Shown: positions 47,705 to 56,582 of the stretch, one piece after another
How the letters are laid out: the number at the start of each line of letters is the position of its first letter
Position numbering within the stretch: position 1 is the stretch's first letter
From: Colwellia piezophila ATCC BAA-637
GTDB taxonomy: Bacteria > Pseudomonadota > Gammaproteobacteria > Enterobacterales > Alteromonadaceae
Direction of reading: 5' to 3'
DNA: 64,000 nucleotides
NCBI RefSeq assembly: GCF_000378625.1
Contig: NZ_KB905161.1
Span: 182,244 to 246,243, forward strand
Program-made: the position numbers and the translations under genes
The notes under the pieces: generated by a model
The model's input: the letters and a program-made list of their open reading frames with translations, nothing else
The model's database searches: none
Told to the model about the DNA's origin: nothing

Positions 47705-50700
47705 TTTGAGGCTCCGCTAATGAGTTTATTCCAGACTCTTTGTTCACGTTAAAACCTTCAGTATTTTCAACGTCTTCAACCTCTAGCGAGCTAAACTTTT
47801 TATGGTCAAACAACTGATAAAGTACCGGTAAAACGATTAAGGTTAATAACGTTGAGCAAATTAAACCGCTGATGACCGTAACTGCCATAGGGACTCTAAG
47901 TTCAGACCCCTCCCCCACTCCTAATGCCATGGGAAGTAAGCCAAGAGCCGTAGTCAATGTGGTCATTATGATAGGACGTAAGCGCGACTTCGCGGCTTGC
48001 TTTATAGACGTCATTTTATCCAAGCCCTGGGCACGCAATTGGTTAATTCTATCCAAGAGCACAATGGCATTATTCACCACAATACCCGCTAACATGATCA
48101 AACCGATAAAGACGATGACACTGATATTAATGCCACATAAATATAAGCCATAGATTGAGCCCACTGCGGCTAACGGTACACTGAACAAAATTAATAATGG
48201 CTGTAATAACGACTCAAACTGAGATGCCATCACCAAGTACACTAAAAATACTGCCAAAGTTAAGGCCATCAACATAGAGGTAAATGACTGTTGCATCTCT
48301 TCACTTTGGCCACCAAAAGTTGGTATGACGGTTAACGGCAGTTTTAATTGCTTGATTAACTCATTAGCCCTAACTAAGGCGCTATTTTGATCGCCCATGG
48401 CAATATTTGCGCTAATAACGGCAACACGCTGCTGGTTAATACGATTAATCTGCGCCGGCCCAACTGTCTCAACAATATTACTGATACTTTCTAGTGTGAT
48501 GGGAAATTCATCATTTGGGTTAACAACAAGCTCTCTTAAATCTCCAATAGAGTCTCGTTGTTTCTCATCGCTACGTACTAATATATCTATCTTGCGATCA
48601 AGTAAGGTATATTTACTGGCTATATTGCCGCCAATTTTAACCGCTACAAGTCGGGCGATATCCGGGGAGTTTAAACCTAACTGGGCAATTTTTCTCTGGT
48701 TGAAATGTATAGCTAACTCAGGCTGACCTTGACGTTGGCTGTTCGCTACGTCAACAAACTGTGTATCTTGCTGCATCAATTTTGTTAAGCGTTTGCTGTA
48801 GGTTGTTAATAAGCTTAAGTCATAACTTGCCAATTCAATACTGATTGGTTTACTAAAAGTGAACAGCTCAGGTTGATTTAATTGCGTGGTCGCACCAACA
48901 AGCTTTCGCGTGTATTGACGAATATCAGCCATGACTTGCGCTTCATTTTGGCTGTCATGCAGCATAATTTGCAACCTAGCTTGGTGTTCGCCGCCTTTAT
49001 CAGCATTGCTGGTCATCAAGCTACCTCGCCCTGTTAATGAGTAGGTGCTTTTAATACGTTTATCATTTTGTAATTGTTGGGCGATTTTATTAATGGTGTC
49101 ATCAGTTACGGCCAGTGGTGTACCTGGGGCAAGTTCAAGCTCAAGGTAAAACTCGCCTTGTGCTAGCGGCGGTAATAATTCCACGCCAATTTTAGGTAAG
49201 ATGAAAAAGGCAGAGCCGGCAAAGGTCAAGCTTATCAATAAGGTGCTAATGCTATGCCGCAAGGATAGCGATAACAATTTTGAATAAAGTGCGGCTAATT
49301 GCTCAAAGATAAAATTAAAGCCTGCCGTCAGTGGCTTCATCACAAATGAGGCGATTTTGGCAATGCCATGAAAAGCCAACAACACAATACGCGTGATTAG
49401 CATTGGCAACCAAATAAAGACCACCTTAAGCGGCAAGGTTAAGATAAAGGTGATTTTTTTATGCCAAACCAGTGTTTTAAAACGGGGAGATTCTTGCTTG
49501 GCCTCTGTGGTTACTTGCTCGGACTGCTTTGACAATGCGGTAACTTGTCTTGAAGCCAACATCGGTATCAATGTCAGTGCCACAACTAATGAGGCAAGTA
49601 AGGCGAAGGCTACCGTCATCGCCTGATCGGCAAATAACTGTCCGGCAACGCCTTCAACAAATATTAGTGGCACAAATACCGCCAACGTCGTCAGTGTTGA
49701 AGCAATGATTGCGCCGCTCACTTCTTTAGTGCCTTTTCGAGCAGCCTCGACAACATTGAGCCCTTGTTCCTTATAACGGGCAATGTTCTCCAACACGACA
49801 ATGGCATTATCAACCAATAGACCCGTTGCTAAAGCAATACCGCCAAGAGACATAATATTGAGACTAATACCATTGCCATACATCATATTAAAGGTAGCAA
49901 TCACCGAGACCGGAATTGACAGTGAAATAATCAGTGTTGGGATAATTGATCTTAAGAAAAGGTAGAGGATAAACATCGCCAAGACACCACCAATTAGTGC
50001 CGCTGATTTCACCTCACTAATGGCGTTGCTAATAAAGGTCGACTGATCATAAACCACGGTTAATTGATAATTATCTCCCAATAACTTGTTAATCGCCTCT
50101 AATTTTTTATTGATTAATTTAGCCACTTGTACTGTATTGGCGTCACCTTCCTTATATATCGCTAACTCAACCGCTTCAACGGCATTAATACGCGTGACAT
50201 CTGTGCGTTCCTTGTAACCATCAACAATGGTAGCAATATCATTTAGGGTGATGATTTGCTCATTTTCACGATATACCACCAATTCGCCAATTTGATTAAT
50301 ATTAGTAAATTGATTTAATGTTCTTACTAAGTATTGGGTATTACCTTCAATTAATTTACCTGCTGAAACATTGATGTTTTCGGCATTAATACGATTGATG
50401 ATATCTTGGCTACTTAAATTAAGCTGTGCCAATTTATGTTGATCAATAATCACTTGATACTCTTGTTCCAGACCACCACCTAACTTTACTGATGCCACCC
50501 CAAGCAATGACTCTAATTGACGTTTAACATCGTATTCGGCAAATGTTCTTAACTTAGTTAGCCCTGCGACTGAGTTATCTGAAGTTTGTAATCCTAAACG
50601 AATAATAGGGTCTAACGACGGGTTGAACTTTAAAATTAGCGGTTTTTGCACATCAAGCGGTAAACGAATAAGGTCGAGTTTCTCTCTCACTTCTAAGCTG

Positions 50701-51011
50701 GTGATGTCCATAGCAACATCCCACTCAAATTCGAGTAAGACGTCTGATTGCCCGGCTTTGGATACCGAACTTATTTTTCTTAATCCTTTTACTACACCCA
50801 CCGCTTCTTCAATGGGTTTGGTAATTAACTGCTCAATTTCAGCTGGCGCTGCGCCTATGTAGTTAGTTCTCACCGTCAAGGTAGGATAAGACAACTCGGG
50901 TAATAGATTAACCGCAAGACGAGATAAGCCGACTAAACCAAAAAGCATGACTGCAAAAGTAAACATCCATACCGTCACCGGGCGCTTTATTGCCACATCA
51001 ACAATACTCAT
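47697..51011 (-). CDS. RND efflux permease, first of a pair
   Basis: The 1104-residue permease starts MSIVDVAIKRPVTVWMF, has 12 predicted helices, and GLLVDNAIVVLENIARY with the proton-relay Asp. A long basic/hydrophobic segment between helices 6 and 7 (about 500-580) accounts for its greater length. Its ATG overlaps the stop of the 39-codon small membrane ORF (ATGA), and its stop region overlaps the next permease start. It is the inner-membrane unit of the tripartite pump. Confidence 0.95.
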   Translation of the reverse strand: MSIVDVAIKRPVTVWMFTFAVMLFGLVGLSRLAVNLLPELSYPTLTVRTNYIGAAPAEIEQLITKPIEEAVGVVKGLRKISSVSKAGQSDVLLEFEWDVAMDITSLEVREKLDLIRLPLDVQKPLILKFNPSLDPIIRLGLQTSDNSVAGLTKLRTFAEYDVKRQLESLLGVASVKLGGGLEQEYQVIIDQHKLAQLNLSSQDIINRINAENINVSAGKLIEGNTQYLVRTLNQFTNINQIGELVVYRENEQIITLNDIATIVDGYKERTDVTRINAVEAVELAIYKEGDANTVQVAKLINKKLEAINKLLGDNYQLTVVYDQSTFISNAISEVKSAALIGGVLAMFILYLFLRSIIPTLIISLSIPVSVIATFNMMYGNGISLNIMSLGGIALATGLLVDNAIVVLENIARYKEQGLNVVEAARKGTKEVSGAIIASTLTTLAVFVPLIFVEGVAGQLFADQAMTVAFALLASLVVALTLIPMLASRQVTALSKQSEQVTTEAKQESPRFKTLVWHKKITFILTLPLKVVFIWLPMLITRIVLLAFHGIAKIASFVMKPLTAGFNFIFEQLAALYSKLLSLSLRHSISTLLISLTFAGSAFFILPKIGVELLPPLAQGEFYLELELAPGTPLAVTDDTINKIAQQLQNDKRIKSTYSLTGRGSLMTSNADKGGEHQARLQIMLHDSQNEAQVMADIRQYTRKLVGATTQLNQPELFTFSKPISIELASYDLSLLTTYSKRLTKLMQQDTQFVDVANSQRQGQPELAIHFNQRKIAQLGLNSPDIARLVAVKIGGNIASKYTLLDRKIDILVRSDEKQRDSIGDLRELVVNPNDEFPITLESISNIVETVGPAQINRINQQRVAVISANIAMGDQNSALVRANELIKQLKLPLTVIPTFGGQSEEMQQSFTSMLMALTLAVFLVYLVMASQFESLLQPLLILFSVPLAAVGSIYGLYLCGINISVIVFIGLIMLAGIVVNNAIVLLDRINQLRAQGLDKMTSIKQAAKSRLRPIIMTTLTTALGLLPMALGVGEGSELRVPMAVTVISGLICSTLLTLIVLPVLYQLFDHKKFSSLEVEDVENTEGFNVNKESGINSLAEPQNV

Positions 51012-51127
51012 GATAAAGCTCCAATGGTGTTTACACTACTCACTAGCAATGCAGTAAAAATTAAAAACAGGGTGGCTACTGGATGTTTCGCTACCACAAA
51101 GAACAAGCTATCAATCAAAGTTTTCAT
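51008..51127 (-). CDS. 39-residue single-helix membrane peptide, AcrZ-like candidate
   Basis: The ATG at 51127 opens MKTLIDSLFFVVAKHPVATL and continues FLIFTALLVSSVNTIGALS before TGA, which overlaps the permease start by 4 bp. The peptide is one hydrophobic helix with a Pro in its first third. Its pattern (SLFFVV..xPV) resembles E. coli AcrZ as I recall it (SLVFAV..xPV), a 49-residue partner that lies along AcrB. The overlap and position between fusion protein and permease support translation. Homology is not shown; similarity over a short hydrophobic stretch can arise by chance. Its Shine-Dalgarno is weak. Confidence 0.5.
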   Translation of the reverse strand: MKTLIDSLFFVVAKHPVATLFLIFTALLVSSVNTIGALS

Positions 51128-51139
51128 ACTTTCGGCTCT

Positions 51140-52264
51140 CTATTTAGTGGCTTTTGCAATGGCGGTTTCTGTCTCGGTTAATTCTTCATCATTGAAGCTG
51201 TCATCATCACTAGCTTTAACATTTAGTATTTCAACCAAGGCATTTGCTTTGAGGTTATGATGACCATTTACTACGACACTATCACCTTCATGAAACTCAC
51301 CACTTATCTCAGTAAACTGCTCTTGTACAAAGCCTTTATTGATTAATACTTCTACTGCTTTATTATCCTTAACTACGTAAATTTTACTTTGATTATCAAG
51401 AGTAATGATGGCATCCGATGGAATGGTTAAGGTGTCTTTGTGGGTATCAAAAGTCAGTGCGATTTGGGCAAACATACCTGGCTTTAATAACAGCTCATCA
51501 TTAGCAATAGATAAAATCACTTTGAAGGTACCACTACGACTGTCAATTACTGGAGAAATTGAACGTACTTGCGCAAGAAACTGCTTACCTTGACGTGCAC
51601 TGAATTGTAATAAAGCCTGTTGCCCTAATTGAACATAACTCAGCTTATGCTCAGGTAAATAAACCACGGCTTGTAAACTAGATTGATCAACAATATGAAA
51701 TAACTTTTGATAACCTTGAGTGAAATGACCGGTTTTAATTAGGCGCTTAGCAATATAGCCAGCAATAGGCGCGACAACCTGACTATCTTTTAAGTCGAGT
51801 AAAGCTAACTCTTTTGCCGCAACCGCAGCTCGGTGTTGATATTTAAGCTTATCAGATGCTTGGGCACTCACTAATTTCTTTTCAGCCATTAACGATAAAC
51901 GTTTTAATTCTTGTTCTATCCCCCCTAGTTCGGCTTCTGCTTTATCGAGGGCTAATTGATAACGCCTAGCATCTACCCTGGCAAGCAACTGACCTTTTTC
52001 GACAAAATCCCCTTCTTCAACACTCATTTCTTCAATAATGCCGGTAACACGGGTAATAATATCAGCCTCATTACGAGACTCTAGGGTTGCTGTGGTATGA
52101 AAGTTTGAAGAGATGTCTTTACGTTCTATACTCGCGACCATTACAGGTATAGCAAATTCGGCCACTTTATCTTCCTCCTTTGCTTCTGGCTCAGAGCAAG
52201 CAGTTAAAAAGGTAGCTGCAAGTAGTGCAGAAGAAAGTAGTAATTTTTTAGAAAAAGTTAGCAT
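51140..52264 (-). CDS. RND membrane fusion protein, lipoprotein
   Basis: The 374-residue periplasmic adaptor has a lipoprotein signal with lipobox LTAC (Cys23). A barrel-sandwich (lipoyl) half-domain (about 60-90), a short helical hairpin (about 95-155), the second lipoyl half ending near 190, a beta-barrel and a membrane-proximal domain (about 270-350) follow. The C-terminus is acidic and variable. It links permease and outer-membrane channel. It is the first gene of the efflux operon; 12 bp separate it from the small membrane ORF. Confidence 0.94.
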   Translation of the reverse strand: MLTFSKKLLLSSALLAATFLTACSEPEAKEEDKVAEFAIPVMVASIERKDISSNFHTTATLESRNEADIITRVTGIIEEMSVEEGDFVEKGQLLARVDARRYQLALDKAEAELGGIEQELKRLSLMAEKKLVSAQASDKLKYQHRAAVAAKELALLDLKDSQVVAPIAGYIAKRLIKTGHFTQGYQKLFHIVDQSSLQAVVYLPEHKLSYVQLGQQALLQFSARQGKQFLAQVRSISPVIDSRSGTFKVILSIANDELLLKPGMFAQIALTFDTHKDTLTIPSDAIITLDNQSKIYVVKDNKAVEVLINKGFVQEQFTEISGEFHEGDSVVVNGHHNLKANALVEILNVKASDDDSFNDEELTETETAIAKATK

Positions 52265-52566
52265 GGGGTATTTCCATATCTTTAATATTGCATTAAAAAT
52301 AGCACAAGCTGTGCCAGTTACTCATTCCCTTTATGTAACAACAAGTTACACTCGGTAACATAATATACCAATTTGAGATGTGGTGAAATTGACTAATGAA
52401 TTAGTTTATTAATAAATAATTGTTGTCAAATTCACTACTTAGCGCTTATTTAACTCCTTCAATGTTATAACTGTACAATAAATAACATCAGCCAAACAAA
52501 TCTAAACAATGTAACGGGCTCTCGTTGGTTAAAATATAATCATTAGTAACTGGTGAGGTAGATATT
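52265..52566. other. Divergent promoter region, efflux operon and hypothetical gene
   Basis: AT-rich gap between divergent genes. A TATAAT at 52535-52540 is a reasonable -10 box for the rightward gene, though no good -35 is seen at 17 bp. GGTGAGG before 52567 is its ribosome binding site. No clear operator palindrome found. Confidence 0.4.
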
Positions 52567-52845
52567 ATGTTCAATACTCAAACACAAAATAATGATTTAG
52601 TGGCTGAAAATGCTTTATTAACTGATAACAGACAGCAAAGCTATAATGCGGACTTTATGTGGGACAAGCTCAACCTTAGCCAGCAATATGCGGTCTGTAC
52701 TCTAGGACAGTTTGGTTACTTGCTTACGTATGTGCGCTCAGTGGATGATACTTTTTTAGCAATCCTCAAACAAAATGACAAAGTCGCTACCATCAATGTC
52801 GCGGGTACTATTAATATCAAGCCGGCGATCAGTTGTCGCCAGTAA
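52567..52845 (+). CDS. Hypothetical protein
   Basis: The 92-residue product has no signal peptide and no membrane segment. It contains WDKLNLSQQYAVCTLGQFGY, then a beta-rich C-terminus ending SCRQ. A GGTGAGG ribosome site, a nearby TATAAT and a good terminator 20 bp after the stop argue that it is a real monocistronic gene. I do not recognise the family. Confidence 0.65.
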   Translation: MFNTQTQNNDLVAENALLTDNRQQSYNADFMWDKLNLSQQYAVCTLGQFGYLLTYVRSVDDTFLAILKQNDKVATINVAGTINIKPAISCRQ

Positions 52846-52864
52846 TGCTCAATACTTACTTATA

Positions 52865-52891
52865 TGAAAAGGCGATCCATGGCTCGCCTTT
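52865..52891 (+). terminator. Intrinsic terminator after the hypothetical gene
   Basis: AAAAGGCGA, loop TCCATGGC, TCGCCTTTTT: nine-base-pair stem with T run. Confidence 0.85.
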
Positions 52892-52948
52892 TTGTTGTTT
52901 CGGGCTTAATGATTAGCGCTTAAGCTTGGGGTTAATCCGATAAATAGC

Positions 52949-53107
52949 TTAGCTAAACTTCATTTCAGGAATGTCACCGTTAACAACCAGTTCACCTTGA
53001 GTTAGCTCGATAATTTCGGCTACCGACTCACCATGTTTTGAAAGGTGGGTTATGGTGACAATAATATTGTTACCGCCAGCCACTAAATCCATCGTGTGCG
53101 CAGAAGT
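52949..53107 (-). pseudogene. Remnant of a CoA-transferase subunit B gene
   Basis: Read leftward it encodes MDLVAGGNNIIVTITHLSKH, then GES, and after a jump a tail ELTQGELVVNGDIPEMKFS with a proper stop at 52949. The first part matches the conserved segment of 3-oxoacid/butyrate-acetoacetate CoA-transferase beta subunits (MDLVAGAxxVIVxMxHxxKxGE). The tail resembles their C-terminus, but about 60 residues between are missing and there is no 5' part. It is a deletion relic. Confidence is limited by its length. Confidence 0.55.
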
Positions 53108-53128
53108 TTTTTATGCCTTATCAGCTAT

Positions 53129-53731
53129 CTATTCAATAAGTGCCGATGCACTTTTATCAACACCATAAATATCACTAGGATAAAAACCTAAGGTTACATG
53201 GAAGTCTTTTTTAGTTAACGCTAACTTTTGACGATAACTGGCTACCTCAAGAGATTGGCCGACCACAAAGTATGTGGTTTTATTACCCTGTTTTACTCGC
53301 CCTAAACCATTTAATGATACCGATAGACTCGATCCTAGTGCAATATCTTGCGTGATCGTTTGGTATTCATAGGGATTAATTAAGGTCATATGAAAAGCGT
53401 GATGATCTCTCGCGCTTTGGTGTTGTCGATAAAGCGCAAAATCATCGCCTAATATTTTTTTCATTTGAGATAAATAGTGATCAAGATCAGCAGCATTTAC
53501 TTTTCCGCCTATATACTTCAAACCACTGTTATCCGTTAATTCAATGACCTTTATTTGGATAAGCTTAACCTGGGTATGATTTACGGTGTCATTCAGATCA
53601 GTCATAGATACTTGGTCAACTTGATTATCGGCACGCTCGGTTATTGTATTAGCAGATACACTTGTTTGCCAAATTATTGCAACAGTGAATAAAATAGCTT
53701 TCATACCTGCTATGCTATTGATTTTTTTCAT
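53129..53731 (-). CDS. Exported 2H-phosphoesterase-like protein
   Basis: The 200-residue protein has a Sec signal peptide (1-27). The rest holds two H-x-T motifs, HAFHMTLINP (about 113-122) and FHVTLGFYPSD (about 177-187), about 65 residues apart. This is the pattern of the 2H phosphoesterase superfamily (2'-5' RNA ligase, cyclic phosphodiesterases, Swiss-army-knife RNA repair-like proteins), whose two histidines form the active site. Periplasmic location is unusual for an RNA-acting member, so a nucleotide or other cyclic phosphate substrate is possible. It stands alone, flanked by a decayed gene and a nested repeat. Confidence 0.6.
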   Translation of the reverse strand: MKKINSIAGMKAILFTVAIIWQTSVSANTITERADNQVDQVSMTDLNDTVNHTQVKLIQIKVIELTDNSGLKYIGGKVNAADLDHYLSQMKKILGDDFALYRQHQSARDHHAFHMTLINPYEYQTITQDIALGSSLSVSLNGLGRVKQGNKTTYFVVGQSLEVASYRQKLALTKKDFHVTLGFYPSDIYGVDKSASALIE

Positions 53732-53810
53732 CTATACCAACCGATTAATTAAGGTAAATTTAAAAGAGATATAATTATACCTAAAATAAAATACTAGCAC
53801 AGGCTTAAGC

Positions 53811-54342
53811 TAGGGTCTGTTGATCTTTCGAGATGACTTTTACAGCAACATGTTTGATATTTAGGCAAGGCAGAGCATGTGAAGTGGTGTGGCTACATGA
53901 ACATGCGATAACGCCGTATAAATTTCAAACAAGTGCTGCCCTTTGGGTTCATTTAAAACGAACTTATACCAAACGGATTAATAAATCGACCAACTTAGAG
54001 CTTCAGTAGCAAGCTTAGAACAAACAAAATGAGTTAAACATAGTTGTTCTATATTTCATTCATTTTGTGGAGTTATCAGTTTGCTACTGAGCTCCCGAAG
54101 GGCGAGTTTAAAAGGCATATATGCGGCGTTATTGATTTTGACAAGGGAACAACCATTCTCTGTAATCAATGCCTTGCCTCTAAGCCTTTTAATTCTCGCT
54201 AAGTGATCGATTAATTAGTCCGATTGGTATTGCTCCTTGTTGCTCGCTTCTCTAATAGAATAACTATGATACAAAGCTCGCGCCGCGATTAAGCCCGTTT
54301 TAAATTGAATAAATTTTAACCCTGAAAGATCAACAGACCCTA
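53811..54342. repeat. Outer inverted-repeat element, split by repeat copy E
   Basis: TAGGGTCTGTTGATCTTTC at 53811-53829 is the exact complement of GAAAGATCAACAGACCCTA at 54324-54342. Inside each end a second symmetric block occurs (TTCATTTAAAACGAAC left, CGTTTTAAATTGAA right). Copy E of the modular repeat sits in the middle. No coding capacity seen. This is a nested non-autonomous element. Confidence 0.75.
53968..54229. repeat. Dispersed modular repeat, copy E (nested)
   Basis: ATACCAAACGGATTAATAAA at the left and the complement of ATACCAATCGGACTAATTAA at the right form the terminal inverted repeat. The interior has the most complete core: GCGTTATTGATTTTGACAAG, GGAACAACCATTCTCTG, CAATGCCTTGCCT, TTTTAATTCTCGC. 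It lies inside the outer element 53811-54342. Confidence 0.8.
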
Positions 54343-54659
54343 GTTAGCAAAATGAGTTTAGTAATAAAAACCCAGTAATTAAGCTAAATAAAGCTGAAGA
54401 AAACTAACAGAAAAACTAACCTTTATCAGAGACAGTATAACGACCCTGGTGAAATCATGGTTTTACCACCTTTTTAGTGCCATTTTAAAGCCGTTATTCA
54501 TAAATTTGGGGCTAAATTGAAGTTATACCTTTACTGATGATATCCCCTTGACGCAATATCTAATGTTGCTATGGCATTTAATCAACAGTAGCTTCTGATG
54601 AAAAATGTAGATGACTCGACCAATACAGACGTATATAACAACTTTTTTAGGAAAATTAA
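54343..54659. other. Intergenic, nothing recognised
   Basis: Gap upstream of the solute-binding-like gene. No repeat or small frame that I can support; AGGAAAATTAA before 54660 is the ribosome binding region of the next gene. Confidence 0.4.
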
Positions 54660-55454
54660 ATGCCGTACTTTAAGCTCTTATTACTATTCGTTTGTAGCGC
54701 TCTGTTCTCAGTTCAAAGCTTATCTAAAATAGTAAATATCGATATTTTAATTGAAGATGGCTATTTCCCGCTAATAATAAATGCTAACAAACAACAAGGT
54801 TTAGCTTTTGAATTCGTACAGATTTTAAATGAGTCACAGCATGAATTTAATTTTTCTCTTAATCCATTACCATCAAAAAGACTTATTAGGACTGTGGAAG
54901 CAAAAAAGTTTGATGCTTTATTTTTAATGGCCTTAATTTGGCTACCAAAATCAACGCATACCTATCTAACAAAAACAAAATTTTCAGTAACCGTAGCAAA
55001 TGAATTATATGCTTTAAAGGATAATGCACTCGACCAATCTTATTTTGATAACCTAGATAGGTTAACTAAGGCCGGAGTACTCGGCTACGCCTATAAATTT
55101 GCTGACTATAATACCGATGAGATGTTTTTAAGTCATGTGCACAACATGAGTCTAACCAGAAGTGAAATCCATGTTGCTAAAATGGTGTTATTTAAACGAG
55201 CGGATATTGGCATTATTGGTAACCTTACCAGTCAGTACTTTAAACATACCAGTACCAATACTATTGATATGGACCTGCTATATAAAAGAAAGACTCCGGA
55301 TCAAATTTATGACACTGCATTTTTAGTCAATCAGCAAAGTTCAAGAATTACCGCTAGCCTGTTTGATGATATATTAAAACTACCCACGGTAAAAAGTAAG
55401 CTTAAAGATTTATTTAATAGATACGGAATAACTTCAAGCGTAAAACCCTGGTAA
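54660..55454 (+). CDS. Periplasmic solute-binding-like protein (SBP family 3 type)
   Basis: The 264-residue protein has a signal peptide (1-23) and the two-lobe pattern of extracellular solute-binding family 3: VNIDILIEDGYFPLI at the start, GLAFEFVQIL, then LPSKRLIRTVEAKKFDALF. No ABC permease is adjacent. Orphan members of this group are common in Alteromonadales and may sense rather than transport. A similar orphan gene follows at 55833. Confidence 0.7.
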   Translation: MPYFKLLLLFVCSALFSVQSLSKIVNIDILIEDGYFPLIINANKQQGLAFEFVQILNESQHEFNFSLNPLPSKRLIRTVEAKKFDALFLMALIWLPKSTHTYLTKTKFSVTVANELYALKDNALDQSYFDNLDRLTKAGVLGYAYKFADYNTDEMFLSHVHNMSLTRSEIHVAKMVLFKRADIGIIGNLTSQYFKHTSTNTIDMDLLYKRKTPDQIYDTAFLVNQQSSRITASLFDDILKLPTVKSKLKDLFNRYGITSSVKPW

Positions 55455-55832
55455 TTCTGCCACCCATATAAAAAGAATTACAGTTTTTTCCTGGTCGCAG
55501 CGGCTAAAATAAACGCGCTGATAAGTCGATACGAATTATTCATTAACCCGTCCAACTAACAACATATAAACACTGCTACAAACTAACACCAAGCTCTTTC
55601 AATGATTTAGCATAGCCAAACTTTCATATATCAGCGGATCACAACAAGCAGAAAAACATCAACAAATACGCTTAAAAAACAGACCTTAGTATCGACTAAT
55701 AATTCGCCGTTTTCCACGCTATCGAAATACCATAAAGCTATAATAAAGCTTTACACCATCCAACCTTGCGAAACCTAGATAAGGCAGTAGACTTTAATAG
55801 AGGCATGATAAATATCTGAGGAATTTTTGCCC
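55455..55832. other. Intergenic, nothing recognised
   Basis: A 378-bp AT-rich gap between the two solute-binding-like genes. GAGGA at 55818-55822 is the ribosome binding site of the next gene. No other signal recognised. Confidence 0.4.
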
Positions 55833-56582
55833 ATGGCTAGATTAAAGTCTCACTTTATATCTCTGATAATATTGATGTCTTTACTATTTCCCCCCGTTAT
55901 TCCGGCTGATTCATCGTATATAATGAAACTTGGAACCAAAGTAGCATGGCCGCCGTATCATATTGACTTAAAATCTGGTGCCGCAGGTATTGCTGTTGAA
56001 GCTTTTGACTGTGTAATGGTGCGGATAAATCAACCCTATGTAATAAATAAGCTACCTTGGTCTCGTGCCCAAGCGCTAACTAAATCAGGCGCCTTAGATG
56101 GTTTTTTCTCAGCGTCACATAGCGATAAAAGAGATGACTATGCACAGCTATCATCTGTGTTTATCCCACAAATTCGTAAGTTCTATTTTTTAAAAAAACA
56201 CTTCCCTGCAGAGCAAGCGTCATACTCCATTGATTACATAAAAAAAAGCTTTACCGTGGGTGCAAGGTTTAGCTCTAACGCGATGAATTATTTAAAAATA
56301 AATAACTATAATATTGGTGCTGAGCACCTCAGCGAAACGGTTTTGATAAAAATGCTCGATGCTGGTCGCATGGATGCGATATTAGAAAACTCGTTGGTTT
56401 TTTCGCTTATGGTTAAAAACCTAGGAAGGTCTATGGATGAATTTTTAAGTGTTACCGTGGGTAATAAAAATATGGGCGTATATTTTAGTAAAATATTTTT
56501 AGTTAAAAATCCAAATTTCCTGACTTTATTTAATGAAAATATCCCGGCATGTAGTTTAATAAAAGAAAATCAACGGCTGTAG
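55833..56582 (+). CDS. Periplasmic solute-binding-like protein (SBP family 3 type), second copy
   Basis: About 249 residues with a signal peptide ending near PVIPADS. MKLGTKVAWPPYHID and GAAGIAVEAFDCVMVRI are typical of family 3 binding proteins, with LPWSRAQALTKSGALDGFFSAS as the next conserved block. The ATG at 55833 is preferred over a TTG at 55827 because GAGGA then stands ten bases away rather than four. It has no transporter partner nearby. It is distantly related to the gene at 54660. Confidence 0.7.
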   Translation: MARLKSHFISLIILMSLLFPPVIPADSSYIMKLGTKVAWPPYHIDLKSGAAGIAVEAFDCVMVRINQPYVINKLPWSRAQALTKSGALDGFFSASHSDKRDDYAQLSSVFIPQIRKFYFLKKHFPAEQASYSIDYIKKSFTVGARFSSNAMNYLKINNYNIGAEHLSETVLIKMLDAGRMDAILENSLVFSLMVKNLGRSMDEFLSVTVGNKNMGVYFSKIFLVKNPNFLTLFNENIPACSLIKENQRL

